Under the pieces are notes generated by a model. That model was not told the DNA's origin. It did no database searches and saw nothing but the letters and a program-made list of their open reading frames with translations. This document shows, one piece after another, positions 35,409 to 44,384 of a stretch of DNA of 64,000 nucleotides. Source of the stretch: Bacillus marinisedimentorum (GTDB lineage Bacteria; Bacillota; Bacilli; Bacillales; Bacillaceae_O). The DNA lies in contig NZ_LWBL02000011.1 of NCBI RefSeq assembly GCF_001644195.2, positions 1-64,000 on the forward strand, given 5' to 3'. Position numbers and translations under genes: made by a program. Each line of letters starts with the position of its first letter. Within the stretch, counting starts at the first letter, position 1.

Positions 35409-36113
35409 ATGCAAGTTGACTACGGGTTTGAGGGAAGTATCGTTGCTTCCATTCTTCAGCTGGCCGCTTGGGGGATTCTCGGTTTTACCATTTATTCAAT
35501 TTATCGCAAACAAGAAGAAAAGCCGAAAATGTGGAAAGCTGCACTGATTGCGCTCATCGGCATTTTTTCCTTTTCAATCACTCTTCCATGGCATGGACAG
35601 TTCATTAAGGTTCCGGTTTTGCCGCTCGGTGCCTGGTTTGTTTTTCTTTATTTCAATCGCCGCGGGGAAGGCTGGCAAAGGTTCCGGCGTTTTGCCTGGA
35701 GCGGATTTTTTGCCAATTTTCTTTTTCTGACGGCGGCACTGGCGGCCCCTCCGATTGAAAACCTCGTTTATCCGGAAGACGCTGCATCCACCTATATTGC
35801 AGATGCCGATCATGCATCGGTTACCTTGCTCTATCCAGCTGCGGATTCTGCAATCGTAAATGAAGAAGCACTCCTTGGGCAAGTTAAGGAAATGAAAAGG
35901 GAGACTGTCCGGCCTATAGAATGGCATGAGGAAAGCTGGAACCGGCAAAACGAGCGCTTCCCGTATCAATTGACCGGCACGTCGCCTAAATGGGGAAGCG
36001 GCATTCCTCTTGTCATCTATGTAGAAAAAGACGGCAAAGGCCTGCTCGTGGAAACGCCTGAAAACCAGTTCTATTTCCGTTCACCAGATTCATTTTTAGA
36101 GGGGGGAGAATAG
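35409..36113 (+). CDS. membrane protein with external C-terminal domain
   Basis: This 234-aa protein has four hydrophobic helices (about 9-30, 42-62, 66-84, 96-115). A soluble domain follows (125-234, VTLLYPAADSAI to QFYFRSPDSFL). Start follows TTAGGGGG. The next gene begins one base after its stop. No family is recognised; the pair is probably functional together. Confidence 0.7.
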   Translation: MQVDYGFEGSIVASILQLAAWGILGFTIYSIYRKQEEKPKMWKAALIALIGIFSFSITLPWHGQFIKVPVLPLGAWFVFLYFNRRGEGWQRFRRFAWSGFFANFLFLTAALAAPPIENLVYPEDAASTYIADADHASVTLLYPAADSAIVNEEALLGQVKEMKRETVRPIEWHEESWNRQNERFPYQLTGTSPKWGSGIPLVIYVEKDGKGLLVETPENQFYFRSPDSFLEGGE

Positions 36114-36114
36114 A

Positions 36115-36861
36115 ATGACCCGTAATGTTAAAACAACAATTGGAATTGCAATAATTTTTGCAGCAGTTGCAGTCATCTACATGTTCTATTTTGCCCCTCC
36201 CGCTCCTTTACCTGATGAAGCACAGCTGCTGGAAAAGATGGATGAGACCTTTCCTGCAGGCCATGCAACAGAAATACTGGATACACTTCAGCTGGACAGC
36301 GGGTATGTGTTTGTGCCATTCATCAGCAGCGGTGACGATTATGGTGCAAGCTACTGGGAATGGAAACTTCATGACTGGAAACCGGTCCGGATCGACACAA
36401 CCGGGGAACCGCAAATCTGGACACCGGAGCCCGGGGACGACTCCTCCTCTTATGCCGTCTGGAACTTTCACCCAAAGGACAAGATCAGCAAAGCTTCCTT
36501 TTATTTGCTTCGGGACAACAGCTATTCGATCTCGCCCCGGTCAGAAATCTACATACCGAAAGTGCAGTTGGAAACCGCGGCTGATGTCAGCGCGAAGTCT
36601 TACGGCATAATGGAAATGCCGGAAAGCTGGAATTCGCTTCTTGACCCTTCAAAAGATATTCAGGAGGCGCGATATCCGAACACATACCTCAACTTCGGTT
36701 TTTCAGAACAAACGATGAGAACGGGTGCCATTCTCTATGACAGCGAAGGAAACCAGGCCTTTCCTGACCACTCTGTTAATGGCAAAGGATATTCGAATGG
36801 AAATATAATGCTTGAATATATGCATTTTTTAAATGAAGAAGAATTATTATCCAATGAATAG
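36115..36861 (+). CDS. single-pass membrane protein
   Basis: This 248-aa protein has one N-terminal membrane helix (about 8-27) followed by a large external domain rich in Trp and Tyr (DDYGASYWEWKLHDWKP). AGGGGGGAG lies upstream and overlaps the end of the previous gene, so the two are an operon. No family is recognised. Confidence 0.7.
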   Translation: MTRNVKTTIGIAIIFAAVAVIYMFYFAPPAPLPDEAQLLEKMDETFPAGHATEILDTLQLDSGYVFVPFISSGDDYGASYWEWKLHDWKPVRIDTTGEPQIWTPEPGDDSSSYAVWNFHPKDKISKASFYLLRDNSYSISPRSEIYIPKVQLETAADVSAKSYGIMEMPESWNSLLDPSKDIQEARYPNTYLNFGFSEQTMRTGAILYDSEGNQAFPDHSVNGKGYSNGNIMLEYMHFLNEEELLSNE

Positions 36862-36867
36862 AAAAAA

Positions 36868-36900
36868 AAACGGAACCTTCGCTGACTGGGGTTCCGTTTA
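36868..36900 (+). terminator. rho-independent terminator
   Basis: The stem AAACGGAACC / GGTTCCGTTT closes the two-gene membrane operon. Confidence 0.8.
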
Positions 36901-37037
36901 TTCTTCCATCCCTTTTTTATCCTTCACTTCCCATGCCAAAGCCGCAAAAACTTAAGTCCATCAAAACCGTAAAGGGGGAAAATTCACGGAAGCTGCCGTA
37001 GATTCCCGGTTATATGAATACCATATTTACCGATTTT

Positions 37038-37379
37038 TCATCCAGCCTTGCCTTCCGGCCGTTCTTCCTTGCCCATCAGCAGGAAGCTGAGCAAATATGC
37101 TGAACTTGTCACGGTAAACAGGGCAAATATTCCTGGTGTGAGTGCAAAATACAGGCTCAGCGGAAGTGACCACAGGAATGCGATTAACATGAAACTTTTT
37201 TTGACAGACAGTGACGCCCGAATCGCCATTGCGGCAGGGAGAACGAGCATAAAAAAGGTGTTAAAAGCGGGTTCGGGTCCGCTCGCACTGGCGTAAGGAT
37301 TAACGAAACTGAATATAAACCATAACATGATGGTTGCCAGTCCAGCTCCAATCCCGACAATTGCTGACCATTTTTTAAT
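37038..37379 (-). CDS. membrane protein, probable ATT start
   Basis: The reading frame is open from 37394 to 37038. The first ATG (37328) would begin inside the first membrane helix. Upstream residues KKWSAIVGIGAGLATIM look like a normal N-terminus. The only codon that fits the ribosome site GAGGGGG is ATT at 37377-37379, eight bases downstream. This gives 113 aa and three membrane helices. No family is recognised. If ATT is rejected, the gene starts at 37328 with 96 aa. Confidence 0.6.
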   Translation of the reverse strand: MKKWSAIVGIGAGLATIMLWFIFSFVNPYASASGPEPAFNTFFMLVLPAAMAIRASLSVKKSFMLIAFLWSLPLSLYFALTPGIFALFTVTSSAYLLSFLLMGKEERPEGKAG

Positions 37380-37406
37380 ACCATCCGCCCCCTCTTCTTA
37401 GCGCTT

Positions 37407-37640
37407 TCATGACAGGCCCTGCCACCAATACAGCGAGATCATGGTGCTTAGCAAGCCAACTAACAGGGAAACGTCGCTCCTCCCTTTTTCTATGACTAAG
37501 GAAGCCGCAGCTATATACAAGATAAACAGAAGCACAAAATGGATTGGTGCAAAGTCCGCATAGGATTGAGCGGTGAATAAGATGATAAGCACGATGACAT
37601 GGAGTCCGTCATATTGCTGCAGTCCTAACCCTTTCGTCAT
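37407..37640 (-). CDS. small membrane protein
   Basis: This 77-aa protein has two or three hydrophobic helices (12-30, 34-50, 57-72). It lies between two other leftward membrane genes with short gaps of 25-30 bases and is probably co-transcribed with them. No family is recognised. Confidence 0.6.
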   Translation of the reverse strand: MTKGLGLQQYDGLHVIVLIILFTAQSYADFAPIHFVLLFILYIAAASLVIEKGRSDVSLLVGLLSTMISLYWWQGLS

Positions 37641-37665
37641 TTCATTCCCACCTTTACTTGATACA

Positions 37666-38079
37666 CTATGCCTCTTTCAAACTGTCAAGCATCACATATC
37701 CCAGCGCAATCCCCGCAATGAGCGCCAGCGGAATGTCCGAATTACCCACGATTGCAGCACCAAACGGAAGCATTCTTCCAAAAGGAAGTGAAAAGTAAAG
37801 ATGCATCATCTGTGAGACATACAGTGCCGGCAAGCCGATGCCGAGCAGTTTCGCCCAGTTGATGGACCACTCTTTCCCTTCTTTGATATCACGGATGAAT
37901 GTTGGCAGCCGGAACAGCATGCCGATCATGACTGGAAACAGAGTTGCGTAGATGAGGACCAGTCCCATTGGAACCCCTTCATAAAAAGTGTTCCGTAAGT
38001 CAAGGGGAACCTTAAACCCCCAATAAACTAGCGCACCCATTACTGCTGCGTACAGGGCATATAAAATCAGGCGCTTCAT
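37666..38079 (-). CDS. four-helix membrane protein
   Basis: This 137-aa protein has four hydrophobic helices (about 5-22, 36-55, 78-96, 104-130). It heads a run of three small membrane genes. The start follows GGAGACGG. No family is recognised. Confidence 0.65.
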   Translation of the reverse strand: MKRLILYALYAAVMGALVYWGFKVPLDLRNTFYEGVPMGLVLIYATLFPVMIGMLFRLPTFIRDIKEGKEWSINWAKLLGIGLPALYVSQMMHLYFSLPFGRMLPFGAAIVGNSDIPLALIAGIALGYVMLDSLKEA

Positions 38080-38200
38080 ATGAACCGTCTCCTTTCATCC
38101 TTATTCACAAGCTGAAGTTCCGAGTTTTATCTTCACCTTTTATTATACGGGATAACCTGGTGTAAAGTTTCAATTTTCTGTATTTTTAAGGGAATACAAT

Positions 38201-38323
38201 TGCGCAAGGCGTCCGCTTGGCGGTGTACGCATAAGCGGGGTACCCGCAGGGAGGTTCGCTTTCCTCCCCGAGGGGATCGCCGCTCATGACGATAGCCGCT
38301 GGCACCTGGAGCCGGACGATTCC
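38201..38323 (+). repeat. interspersed repeat R1, full-length copy
   Basis: The element begins GCGCAAGGCG and ends CCTGGAGCCGGACGATTC. It contains ACGCATAAGCGGGG and CGCTCATGACGATAGCCGC. A second full copy lies at 44451-44570 and shortened copies at 38786-38834 and 51244-51295. It has GC-rich internal hairpins and no coding capacity. Confidence 0.85.
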
Positions 38324-38513
38324 CAATACGATGCCAGACCAACACAGCCTGAGTACCCCGGGGATGGAAATTTGCACGTTCTTCCACCGTTTCAAGAAAG
38401 CCGACGGCCAAAACCGGGTTGTTAACTCATATACAGGATCATTCCAACCATTTAAGCCCGGTAACCATCCGGATTTGTCTCATTTTATAAAAAGACTATT
38501 CCTTTTCTTCGTA

Positions 38514-38749
38514 TTTCACGCCAGATGACTGTTCCTTCGCGCCATATCCCCGGCCTTTCACGCCGTATGCGAACAACCGCAATCAGGGGGTGCACTTTCG
38601 CGCGGAATCCCGTTTCTTTCACGCCAAACGATCAGTGTTTCATGCGCAATAGCCCATATTTCATGCCGTAGAGGCCAACTTTCACGCCGTAGCAGCTGTT
38701 TCGCGCCGTTCAGCCCGGCTTTCACGCCGGAACTCCTTTTTTCATGCAA
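38514..38749 (+). repeat. 21-bp phased TTTCACGCC array 2
   Basis: Cores begin at 38514, 38535, 38556, 38596, 38617, 38638, 38659, 38680, 38699, 38720 and about 38740. One degenerate unit lies near 38577. Variants include TTTCGCGCC and TTTCATGCC. Spacing is 21 bp with occasional 19-20. Orientation is the same as in arrays 1 and 3. Confidence 0.9.
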
Positions 38750-38785
38750 GGCGACAGACCCTGGCTCGCAGCTGGACATCTCGAA

Positions 38786-38834
38786 TTGCGCAAGGCGCCC
38801 GCTTATGACGATAGCCACTGTGCCTAAGCTGGAC
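38786..38834 (+). repeat. interspersed repeat R1, short copy
   Basis: It runs GCGCAAGGCGCCCGCTTA then ATGACGATAGCC and ends AAGCTGGAC. About 70 bases of the full copy are missing between the two CGCTTA repeats, as if deleted by recombination between them. It lies directly after array 2. Confidence 0.8.
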
Positions 38835-38903
38835 ATTGACCTTGCATGAAACTTATGCTTTCTTACTTAGTAAAAAAACCCGCCCGATGTCCGGACAGGT
38901 TTT

Positions 38904-39050
38904 TCAGCGAAGCAATCTTCTCAATATCTTTCTGGCAATATAGCCTTTCGTACCGCCTTTGATGTAGCCTCCGCGATAGCCTCTTTTTCCGCCGCGCAGC
39001 ACCCGGCTGACGGAATAGACGCCTTTTGCAATCATAATCAGCCTGCGCAT
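38904..39050 (-). CDS. small basic Gly/Arg-rich peptide
   Basis: This 48-aa frame starts at ATG six bases after AGGAGG and reads MRRLIMIAKGVYSVSRVLRG. It then has GKRGYRGGYIKGGTKGYIAR and a basic end. It is strongly cationic. A terminator-like hairpin (38870-38903) follows. No family is recognised; it could be a spore or nucleic-acid-binding peptide. Confidence 0.65.
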   Translation of the reverse strand: MRRLIMIAKGVYSVSRVLRGGKRGYRGGYIKGGTKGYIARKILRRLLR

Positions 39051-39127
39051 CGTCATCCTCCTCTTTTATAGGCATCCCCGAAGCCTTGAATGTTTCAGGG
39101 CGCCGGAAGTGAGTGTGTCAGATTTTA

Positions 39128-39700
39128 TCAGCTTAAGCGCTCTTCATGGTCACGTTTTTGGATTTCATCATCACCGAATCCGTCTTCCCTGTCACGCAGC
39201 AGGTGGGCAAGCCGGCTCGCTGCATTTGATGCGATACTTGCGACGAGGTCATCAAGAAACGTGTGGATCTTATTCTTTTCCGGTACTGTATCCAGTTCAT
39301 GGATGACGCCGGTCTTTTGCTTATCGAGAAAACCGAATGTAGTGACAGCGATGCTTCCATAGCCGAATACTGCTCCGATCGCGAGGGTTTCATCGACGCC
39401 GAATAGGCCTTCATCAGCTGCGACGATGGATTGCAGCGGCTCGGACAGTTTGCCCTGCTCTGCCAATTTATCAAGCTCGATGCCGACAAGGACGGCATGC
39501 TGGATTTCACGTTTTTGCAGGACCGCTTCGACACTTTCGATGCAGTCCCTCAGGTCGATCTGATCACCGGCAAAAGGTGCTTGCAGATCATAGACAATTT
39601 CAGCGATCGACTTGATTGTGACCCCCCGTTCTTCAATCAGCGCACGTGCCGCAGCTTCTACGTCCCTGCTGTGCACACGTTTTATATCTGAGTTACCCAT
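39128..39700 (-). CDS. yutG: phosphatidylglycerophosphatase A family protein (YutG-like)
   Basis: This 190-aa protein matches the PgpA-like family of Bacilli. It has RGVTIKSIAEIVYDLQAPF, GLFGVDETLAIGAVFGYGSIAV and FLDDLVASIASNAASRLAHL. The Firmicute members are cytoplasmic and their exact substrate is debated. ATG at 39700 follows GAGAGGAG by seven bases. The C-terminus has a charged extension. Confidence 0.85.
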   Translation of the reverse strand: MGNSDIKRVHSRDVEAAARALIEERGVTIKSIAEIVYDLQAPFAGDQIDLRDCIESVEAVLQKREIQHAVLVGIELDKLAEQGKLSEPLQSIVAADEGLFGVDETLAIGAVFGYGSIAVTTFGFLDKQKTGVIHELDTVPEKNKIHTFLDDLVASIASNAASRLAHLLRDREDGFGDDEIQKRDHEERLS

Positions 39701-39863
39701 AATCAAACTCTCCTCTCAACAACGTATCTTTTTGGTGTATTCCCTATTATAGCACTTATTAATCTTTCAGCCTTACTGGAAGAAACTCACGGCAATTGCC
39801 TCCGGCCAATTATGCTACAATTATTGAAGAGAGTATACAGATTGATTGGATGGAGGCGGTAAC

Positions 39864-40598
39864 ATGGCAGATATTCAAAGAGGAAAAATCGAAGAACAGA
39901 TGCTGTACAGTGACATATTGGGTGAAGACGTGACATTGCTCGTTTATTACCCGCCCAACTTTTCACCGTTATATAAATATACCATTTTAATTGCACAGGA
40001 CGGCCGTGATTACTTTACGCTCGGCAGGATCGCCCGGACTGCAGACAGGCTGTTGGATGAACAAAAAATCGAAAACACAATCATTGTCGGTATTCCTTAC
40101 CGGGATGTGGAAGACAGGCGGGCCAAATACCATCCGAAGGGGGAAAAACACAGGGCATACCTCCGCTTTCTGGCGAATGAACTTGTCCCTTACCTGGATC
40201 ATGCTTTCCCAACTTATCAGATGGGCGGCGGGCGGGCGCTTATCGGTGACTCACTTGCGGGAACGGTATCCCTTCTCGCTGCGCTTTCCTATCCGCATAC
40301 GTTCGGCCGGGTGCTGCTGCAGTCGCCTTACGTGACAGATGACGTGCTGTCAGCGGTTGAGTCGTTTGAGCATACGCAGCTGCTTGAGGTTTATCATGTT
40401 ATAGGAAAAAACGAAACAGCGGTCGAAACGACGAATGGGAAGACGAAAGATTTTATTAGGCCGAACCGGAAACTGAATGAACTTTTCAAAGCAAAAGGAT
40501 TCACCTTTTTTTATGATGAATTTGACGGCGACCATACATGGACATACTGGCAGCCGGATCTTGAGCGGGCTCTTGCTGTAATGCTGAAACGTTATTAA
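39864..40598 (+). CDS. yjcH: esterase-like alpha/beta hydrolase (YjcH-like)
   Basis: This 244-aa protein is an esterase of the enterochelin esterase-like fold. The nucleophile elbow is ALIGDSLAGTVS near residue 135, and the late histidine is in DGDHTWTYW. Motif GQDGRDYF-type (LIAQDGRDYFTLG) is family-typical. It lies just before YjcG and YjcF homologues, the same trio as in B. subtilis. Start follows GGAGGCGG. Confidence 0.88.
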   Translation: MADIQRGKIEEQMLYSDILGEDVTLLVYYPPNFSPLYKYTILIAQDGRDYFTLGRIARTADRLLDEQKIENTIIVGIPYRDVEDRRAKYHPKGEKHRAYLRFLANELVPYLDHAFPTYQMGGGRALIGDSLAGTVSLLAALSYPHTFGRVLLQSPYVTDDVLSAVESFEHTQLLEVYHVIGKNETAVETTNGKTKDFIRPNRKLNELFKAKGFTFFYDEFDGDHTWTYWQPDLERALAVMLKRY

Positions 40599-40624
40599 TT
40601 TTGCCGAGGTATGAAGTTGTAAGA

Positions 40625-40638
40625 ATTTTTGATATAAT
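40625..40638 (+). promoter_or_regulatory. extended -10 promoter of yjcG-yjcF
   Basis: TGATATAAT (TATAAT at 40633-40638) is an extended -10 element 50 bases before yjcG. No good -35 is present. Confidence 0.5.
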
Positions 40639-40687
40639 ATGGTAAGAATTATATGATATCAGCATCCTGCTTAGGAGGGAACCGGAC

Positions 40688-41209
40688 ATGTCATTGAAGT
40701 ATGGTGTAGCTATTTTTCCATCTAAGACCCTGCAAGATCTCGCAAATTCTTATCGCAAACGCTATGATTCCCACTATTCGCTAATCCCGCCTCATCTTAC
40801 CCTGAAGGAACCGTTCGAGGTAGATGACAGCGATCTGGATGAGCTTGTACAGAAAATTGGCGGCATTGCAAAGCAGGTCGATCCTTTCACTTTGCATGTG
40901 TATAAAGTGGGGACATTTTATCCTGCTAATAATACGATATATTTGAAAGTCGAACGGCAGGATGAGCTTGAAAAGCTGCATCAGCTGCTTTATTCAGGGA
41001 ATTTAAAACAGGAACAGCGCTATTCGTTCGTTCCTCATATCACCATTGCCCAGGATTTGTCCGATGATGAACATTCCGATGTTCTCGGAAGGACAAAAAT
41101 GATGGATATCGAATACGAAGAAACTGTTGACCGCTTCCAGCTCCTTTATCAGCTGGAGAATGGTTCATGGACCGTCTATGAAACATTCCGGCTTGGGAAG
41201 GACGAGTAG
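40688..41209 (+). CDS. yjcG: 2H phosphoesterase family protein (YjcG)
   Basis: This 173-aa protein has the two HxT/Sx motifs of the 2H phosphoesterase / RNA ligase-like family (PHLTL and PHITI). YjcG relatives may act on cyclic phosphate ends of RNA or nucleotides, but no substrate is established. The start follows AGGAGGG. The next gene begins three bases after its stop. Confidence 0.9.
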   Translation: MSLKYGVAIFPSKTLQDLANSYRKRYDSHYSLIPPHLTLKEPFEVDDSDLDELVQKIGGIAKQVDPFTLHVYKVGTFYPANNTIYLKVERQDELEKLHQLLYSGNLKQEQRYSFVPHITIAQDLSDDEHSDVLGRTKMMDIEYEETVDRFQLLYQLENGSWTVYETFRLGKDE

Positions 41210-41212
41210 GAA

Positions 41213-41638
41213 ATGGACGTAAGATTGGTTCAGACAGACAGCGAGCTTGAAGACGCTTTTGAAGTGCGGAAGATTGTGTTCGTGGATGAGCAAAATGTTC
41301 CTGTTGAAGAAGAAATTGACCAGTATGAAGAGGATTCTGTTCATTTTGTGGCCTATGACGCCAGCAAACCAGTTGCGGCCGGGCGGCTTCGGATCCTGGA
41401 GGATACAGGTAAAGTCGAACGGATTTGCGTTCTCGCGGACTACCGTAAAACGGGACTCGGGAAGCAAGTCATGGAAGCGATTGAACAGCACGCCGCCGAA
41501 CTCGGCGCCTCAACAGCAAAATTGAATGCCCAGACACATGCAGAAGCCTTCTACGGCAAGCTCGGCTATGAAACAGTTTCCGGTCTATTCATGGACGCCG
41601 GCATTCCGCATGTGACGATGGTGAAAAAACTGAAATAA
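41213..41638 (+). CDS. yjcF: GNAT acetyltransferase (YjcF)
   Basis: This 141-aa protein is a compact GNAT. Key parts are EVRKIVFVDEQNVPVEEEID, the acetyl-CoA loop CVLADYRKTGLGKQVM and LNAQTHAEAFYGKLGYE. It is co-transcribed with yjcG. The substrate is unknown. Confidence 0.92.
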   Translation: MDVRLVQTDSELEDAFEVRKIVFVDEQNVPVEEEIDQYEEDSVHFVAYDASKPVAAGRLRILEDTGKVERICVLADYRKTGLGKQVMEAIEQHAAELGASTAKLNAQTHAEAFYGKLGYETVSGLFMDAGIPHVTMVKKLK

Positions 41639-41686
41639 CCGCTGATATGCGGGCTATTTCGCAACCCAATAAATTCATTCAAAAAG

Positions 41687-41720
41687 CAGCGGCCGCTTTT
41701 CACAGCGGCCGTTTTTTATT
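41687..41720 (+). terminator. rho-independent terminator
   Basis: The stem GCGGCCGC / GCGGCCG followed by TTTTTT ends the yjcG-yjcF transcript. Confidence 0.8.
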
Positions 41721-41737
41721 TGCCTGTGACAGTGACT

Positions 41738-41766
41738 GTTCGACAGGTGCCTGTCACCTGTCGAAC
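41738..41766. promoter_or_regulatory. perfect inverted repeat before the gluzincin-like gene
   Basis: GTTCGACAGGTG and CACCTGTCGAAC form a perfect 12-bp inverted repeat around a 5-base loop. A nested alternative palindrome is GACAGGTGCCTGTC. It lies between the previous terminator and the ribosome site at 41779. It may be an operator or an RNA switch-like hairpin. Confidence 0.5.
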
Positions 41767-41793
41767 GAGTGTCGAATAGGAGGAGGGAAGTTG

Positions 41794-42570
41794 ATGAATC
41801 ATGCTTTTTCGGTTGCCGATCCTGAGATGATTGAAGATGTGTCTCAAAAGGGGCTGGCAGCAAAACCGTTTGTTTTGAAGTATGCAAAAGTTTTAGATCA
41901 AATATGGGAGGTCATCCCGCCGAAGGGAATCGTGTTTCACGATTATCTTTCCGCGACAGAAGTGTTTGCCAACACGCCGCTGCCCGCGTATACGTCGAAG
42001 AATCTGATTCATGTGTGTCCTGTCGAGAATGTATGGGAGGACATTTTTTTGAACGCAGCGTCGGAGTGCAGGCAGCTGAATGTTGAGCTCTTTTACAAAA
42101 CGCTGAGTTCCGTTGATATGGCGGTCATTGCCGCCCATCAATATACACACCATCTCGCCTGTTTTCTTGATTCCTTGGAAGAAGCCGATGATGCCGCCTG
42201 GTTCATTGAGGGTCTCTCTTGTTACTTGCCGCGGCGGCTTCTGTACGATGAGGAGCGCTTTGAGGCCGTCATGGCTGTTGAAGAGGATCTGATCCGTACG
42301 TATCGCCCGCTATTCGGCAATTACGCACTGCGGGCGTTCGGACAGGCGGAAGAGCCGGGTAACGGTCCTGCTGGAACATTGTACGATTACTGGCGCAGCA
42401 CCAGGACGGTCCGTTATCTTGTTGAGGAATGCGCTGCCGGCAACATCAAGCCGCTGCTTCAGCATTATGTGGACTGGAAAAATGAAGGGAAACGGTATCC
42501 GTTCAATCGCTACCTTGCCCACCGGTATAAGATTGAAAATGGGCAGGCGGCAGATCTGGGGCTTGTGTAA
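41794..42570 (+). CDS. gluzincin-like protein with altered HExxH
   Basis: This 258-aa protein resembles a zinc metallopeptidase domain. At about residue 112 it reads AAHQYTHHLA, where a gluzincin would have HExxH. Farther on comes AWFIEGLSCYLPRR, matching the EGxxxY helix with the third zinc ligand. The catalytic Glu is replaced by Gln, so peptidase activity is doubtful. No signal peptide is seen. The start follows GGAGGAGGG. Family name is not certain. Confidence 0.7.
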   Translation: MNHAFSVADPEMIEDVSQKGLAAKPFVLKYAKVLDQIWEVIPPKGIVFHDYLSATEVFANTPLPAYTSKNLIHVCPVENVWEDIFLNAASECRQLNVELFYKTLSSVDMAVIAAHQYTHHLACFLDSLEEADDAAWFIEGLSCYLPRRLLYDEERFEAVMAVEEDLIRTYRPLFGNYALRAFGQAEEPGNGPAGTLYDYWRSTRTVRYLVEECAAGNIKPLLQHYVDWKNEGKRYPFNRYLAHRYKIENGQAADLGLV

Positions 42571-42751
42571 CATAACCACGAATCATCCCAGGATAAGCGG
42601 AACTGACCATTTTGTCTTACCGCTTGGATGCTGCACGCTGCAGATTGGATGACGGTCATTTTTGAGGGGCCGCTTTACGTCTTTGTTAGAATGAACAGCC
42701 GTTTTTATGTCCATACTATCCTGTAAGTATGCATGAGGCGGGTGAATCAGT

Positions 42752-43429
42752 TTGAATGATTTTTTACAAATTGGTACTGAACTGGTTATCGGTTTTATCG
42801 CCCTGTTCTTCCTGACGAAATTATTGGGGAAAAACCAGATTTCTCAGATTACAGCGTTTGACTTTGTATCAGCTATCGTACTTGGTGAACTCGTCGGTAA
42901 TGCTCTGTACGATAACGAAACAAAAATCACGAAAGTTTTATTTGCCGTGGTGCTCTGGGGAATGCTGATCTATTCAACCGAACTGATCACACAAAAATTC
43001 AAGCGTGCCCGCTCATTTTTAGAAGGACAGCCCTCCATCCTGATTTCCCATGGGAAACTGGATCGGCAGGCACTAAAGAAAAATCAGCTGGATATCAATC
43101 AGCTGCAGCATTTGCTGAGATCAAAAGACGTATTTTCACTCCGGGAGGTTGAATATGCCATCCTGGAAACAGACGGCAGCGTCAACGTCCTGAAGAAATC
43201 CGCGTTCGCCAACCCGACCCGCAGCGATATGAATCTGCCGGAAGAAAAAGTGATTCTTCCAATTACCCTCATAACCGACGGCGAAGTCATCTGGGACAAT
43301 CTTGAACAATCGGGATTCGACAAGGACTGGCTTCAGGGGCAAATCCAGGTGCACGGAGCCCGGGAGATCAAAGACGTCCTCTATGCCGAATGGAAGGAAG
43401 GCGAATCGCTTCACGTGATCACGATGTGA
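42752..43429 (+). CDS. DUF421 membrane protein (YetF-like)
   Basis: This 225-aa protein has three N-terminal membrane helices with the motif ITAFDFVSAIVLGELVGNAL. Two small cytoplasmic DUF421 domains follow. B. subtilis has several paralogues, some of which contribute to spore germination or lipid handling. The start is TTG after GAGGCGGG. It is followed by a palindromic terminator. Confidence 0.88.
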   Translation: MNDFLQIGTELVIGFIALFFLTKLLGKNQISQITAFDFVSAIVLGELVGNALYDNETKITKVLFAVVLWGMLIYSTELITQKFKRARSFLEGQPSILISHGKLDRQALKKNQLDINQLQHLLRSKDVFSLREVEYAILETDGSVNVLKKSAFANPTRSDMNLPEEKVILPITLITDGEVIWDNLEQSGFDKDWLQGQIQVHGAREIKDVLYAEWKEGESLHVITM

Positions 43430-43440
43430 GCTTTTTGAAT

Positions 43441-43479
43441 AATGCCAGGCAATTGCGTCGCAATTGCCTGGCATTTTTT
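43441..43479 (+). terminator. terminator formed by palindromic repeat R2
   Basis: AATGCCAGGCAATTG and CAATTGCCTGGCATT form a perfect 15-bp stem, followed by TTTTT. Related palindromes lie at 47484-47520, 49332-49351 and 53283-53306. Confidence 0.85.
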
Positions 43480-43487
43480 GTTGCTGT

Positions 43488-44384
43488 TTATTTCAGTTTC
43501 ACGCACATTTTGTAATCGTGCACAACAAACTCCGCTTTTGAGCGGGCGATGAGGGCTTCAGCGTAGGCGGTGACTGCGGTGCGGTACAGTGCCCAGCTGC
43601 CGAGGTTGTTCAGGTGCACATTCCACGTTTTGCACATGAGCCGGACGAGGTCTTCCTGGCTCAGCAGCCCGCCTTCATTTTCAAGCAGCGAAACCATGCT
43701 CGCAAGGACTTTTTCATGATAATCAAGATTAGCCTGGACGGTTTTCTGCCATTCTTTTTCAAACTGGCCATGCCCCGGCACCGCCCCATCACATTCCATT
43801 CCAAGAAGCTTATTCAGTGAAGCAATCGTTTTACCCGCATCAATCAGGTATGGAATTTTATGTTTAGCCAGCTGGTCAGTGCCAAAGTATCCATCAGCGG
43901 CAAACAACACCCCATCTGCGAGCAGGCCGAGCTGGTACATACTATGGCCACCTAACTCCACCAGCTCAACAGCAAACGGGCCGATCCGGCACTCCCCCTC
44001 TTCAACGACTGCATCCGCCGTCAGCGGCGGTCCTTCCAGAAACTTATTACGCAGTTCAGCGGGCGGTTCGTTCCCCTGGAACAAATAATACGGCTCAAGG
44101 ATAGGGTAACGAAGCACCGCCTCCTCAAGGGCCGGTGCATAAACCGTCACACCTCCGCCCTTTACCAGCTCCTGTGCGCCGCCGTAATGGTCGGCATGCG
44201 CATGGGTAATGAACAAATCAGTGAGCGGCATCCCCTTCTCACCCAGCTTCCGCTTCACTTTTTTCGCCGCCGATTTATCGAGGCCCGCATCAATCATCAA
44301 TCCCGATTCACCGTCCGTCATGTACCCGATGTTTACCGCCCCGTTAAAATAAAAACACCGTTCTGAAATCTGGATCATCTCCAT
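43488..44384 (-). CDS. metallo-beta-lactamase fold hydrolase
   Basis: This 298-aa protein is an MBL-fold enzyme. The metal site THAHADH gives His61, His63, Asp65 and His66. Further ligands are in GGHSMYQLG, ADGYFG and VPGHGQ. A C-terminal helical extension follows. The fold includes glyoxalase II-like and other hydrolases, so the substrate is not defined. The start follows AGGGGGAGG. Confidence 0.9.
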   Translation of the reverse strand: MEMIQISERCFYFNGAVNIGYMTDGESGLMIDAGLDKSAAKKVKRKLGEKGMPLTDLFITHAHADHYGGAQELVKGGGVTVYAPALEEAVLRYPILEPYYLFQGNEPPAELRNKFLEGPPLTADAVVEEGECRIGPFAVELVELGGHSMYQLGLLADGVLFAADGYFGTDQLAKHKIPYLIDAGKTIASLNKLLGMECDGAVPGHGQFEKEWQKTVQANLDYHEKVLASMVSLLENEGGLLSQEDLVRLMCKTWNVHLNNLGSWALYRTAVTAYAEALIARSKAEFVVHDYKMCVKLK

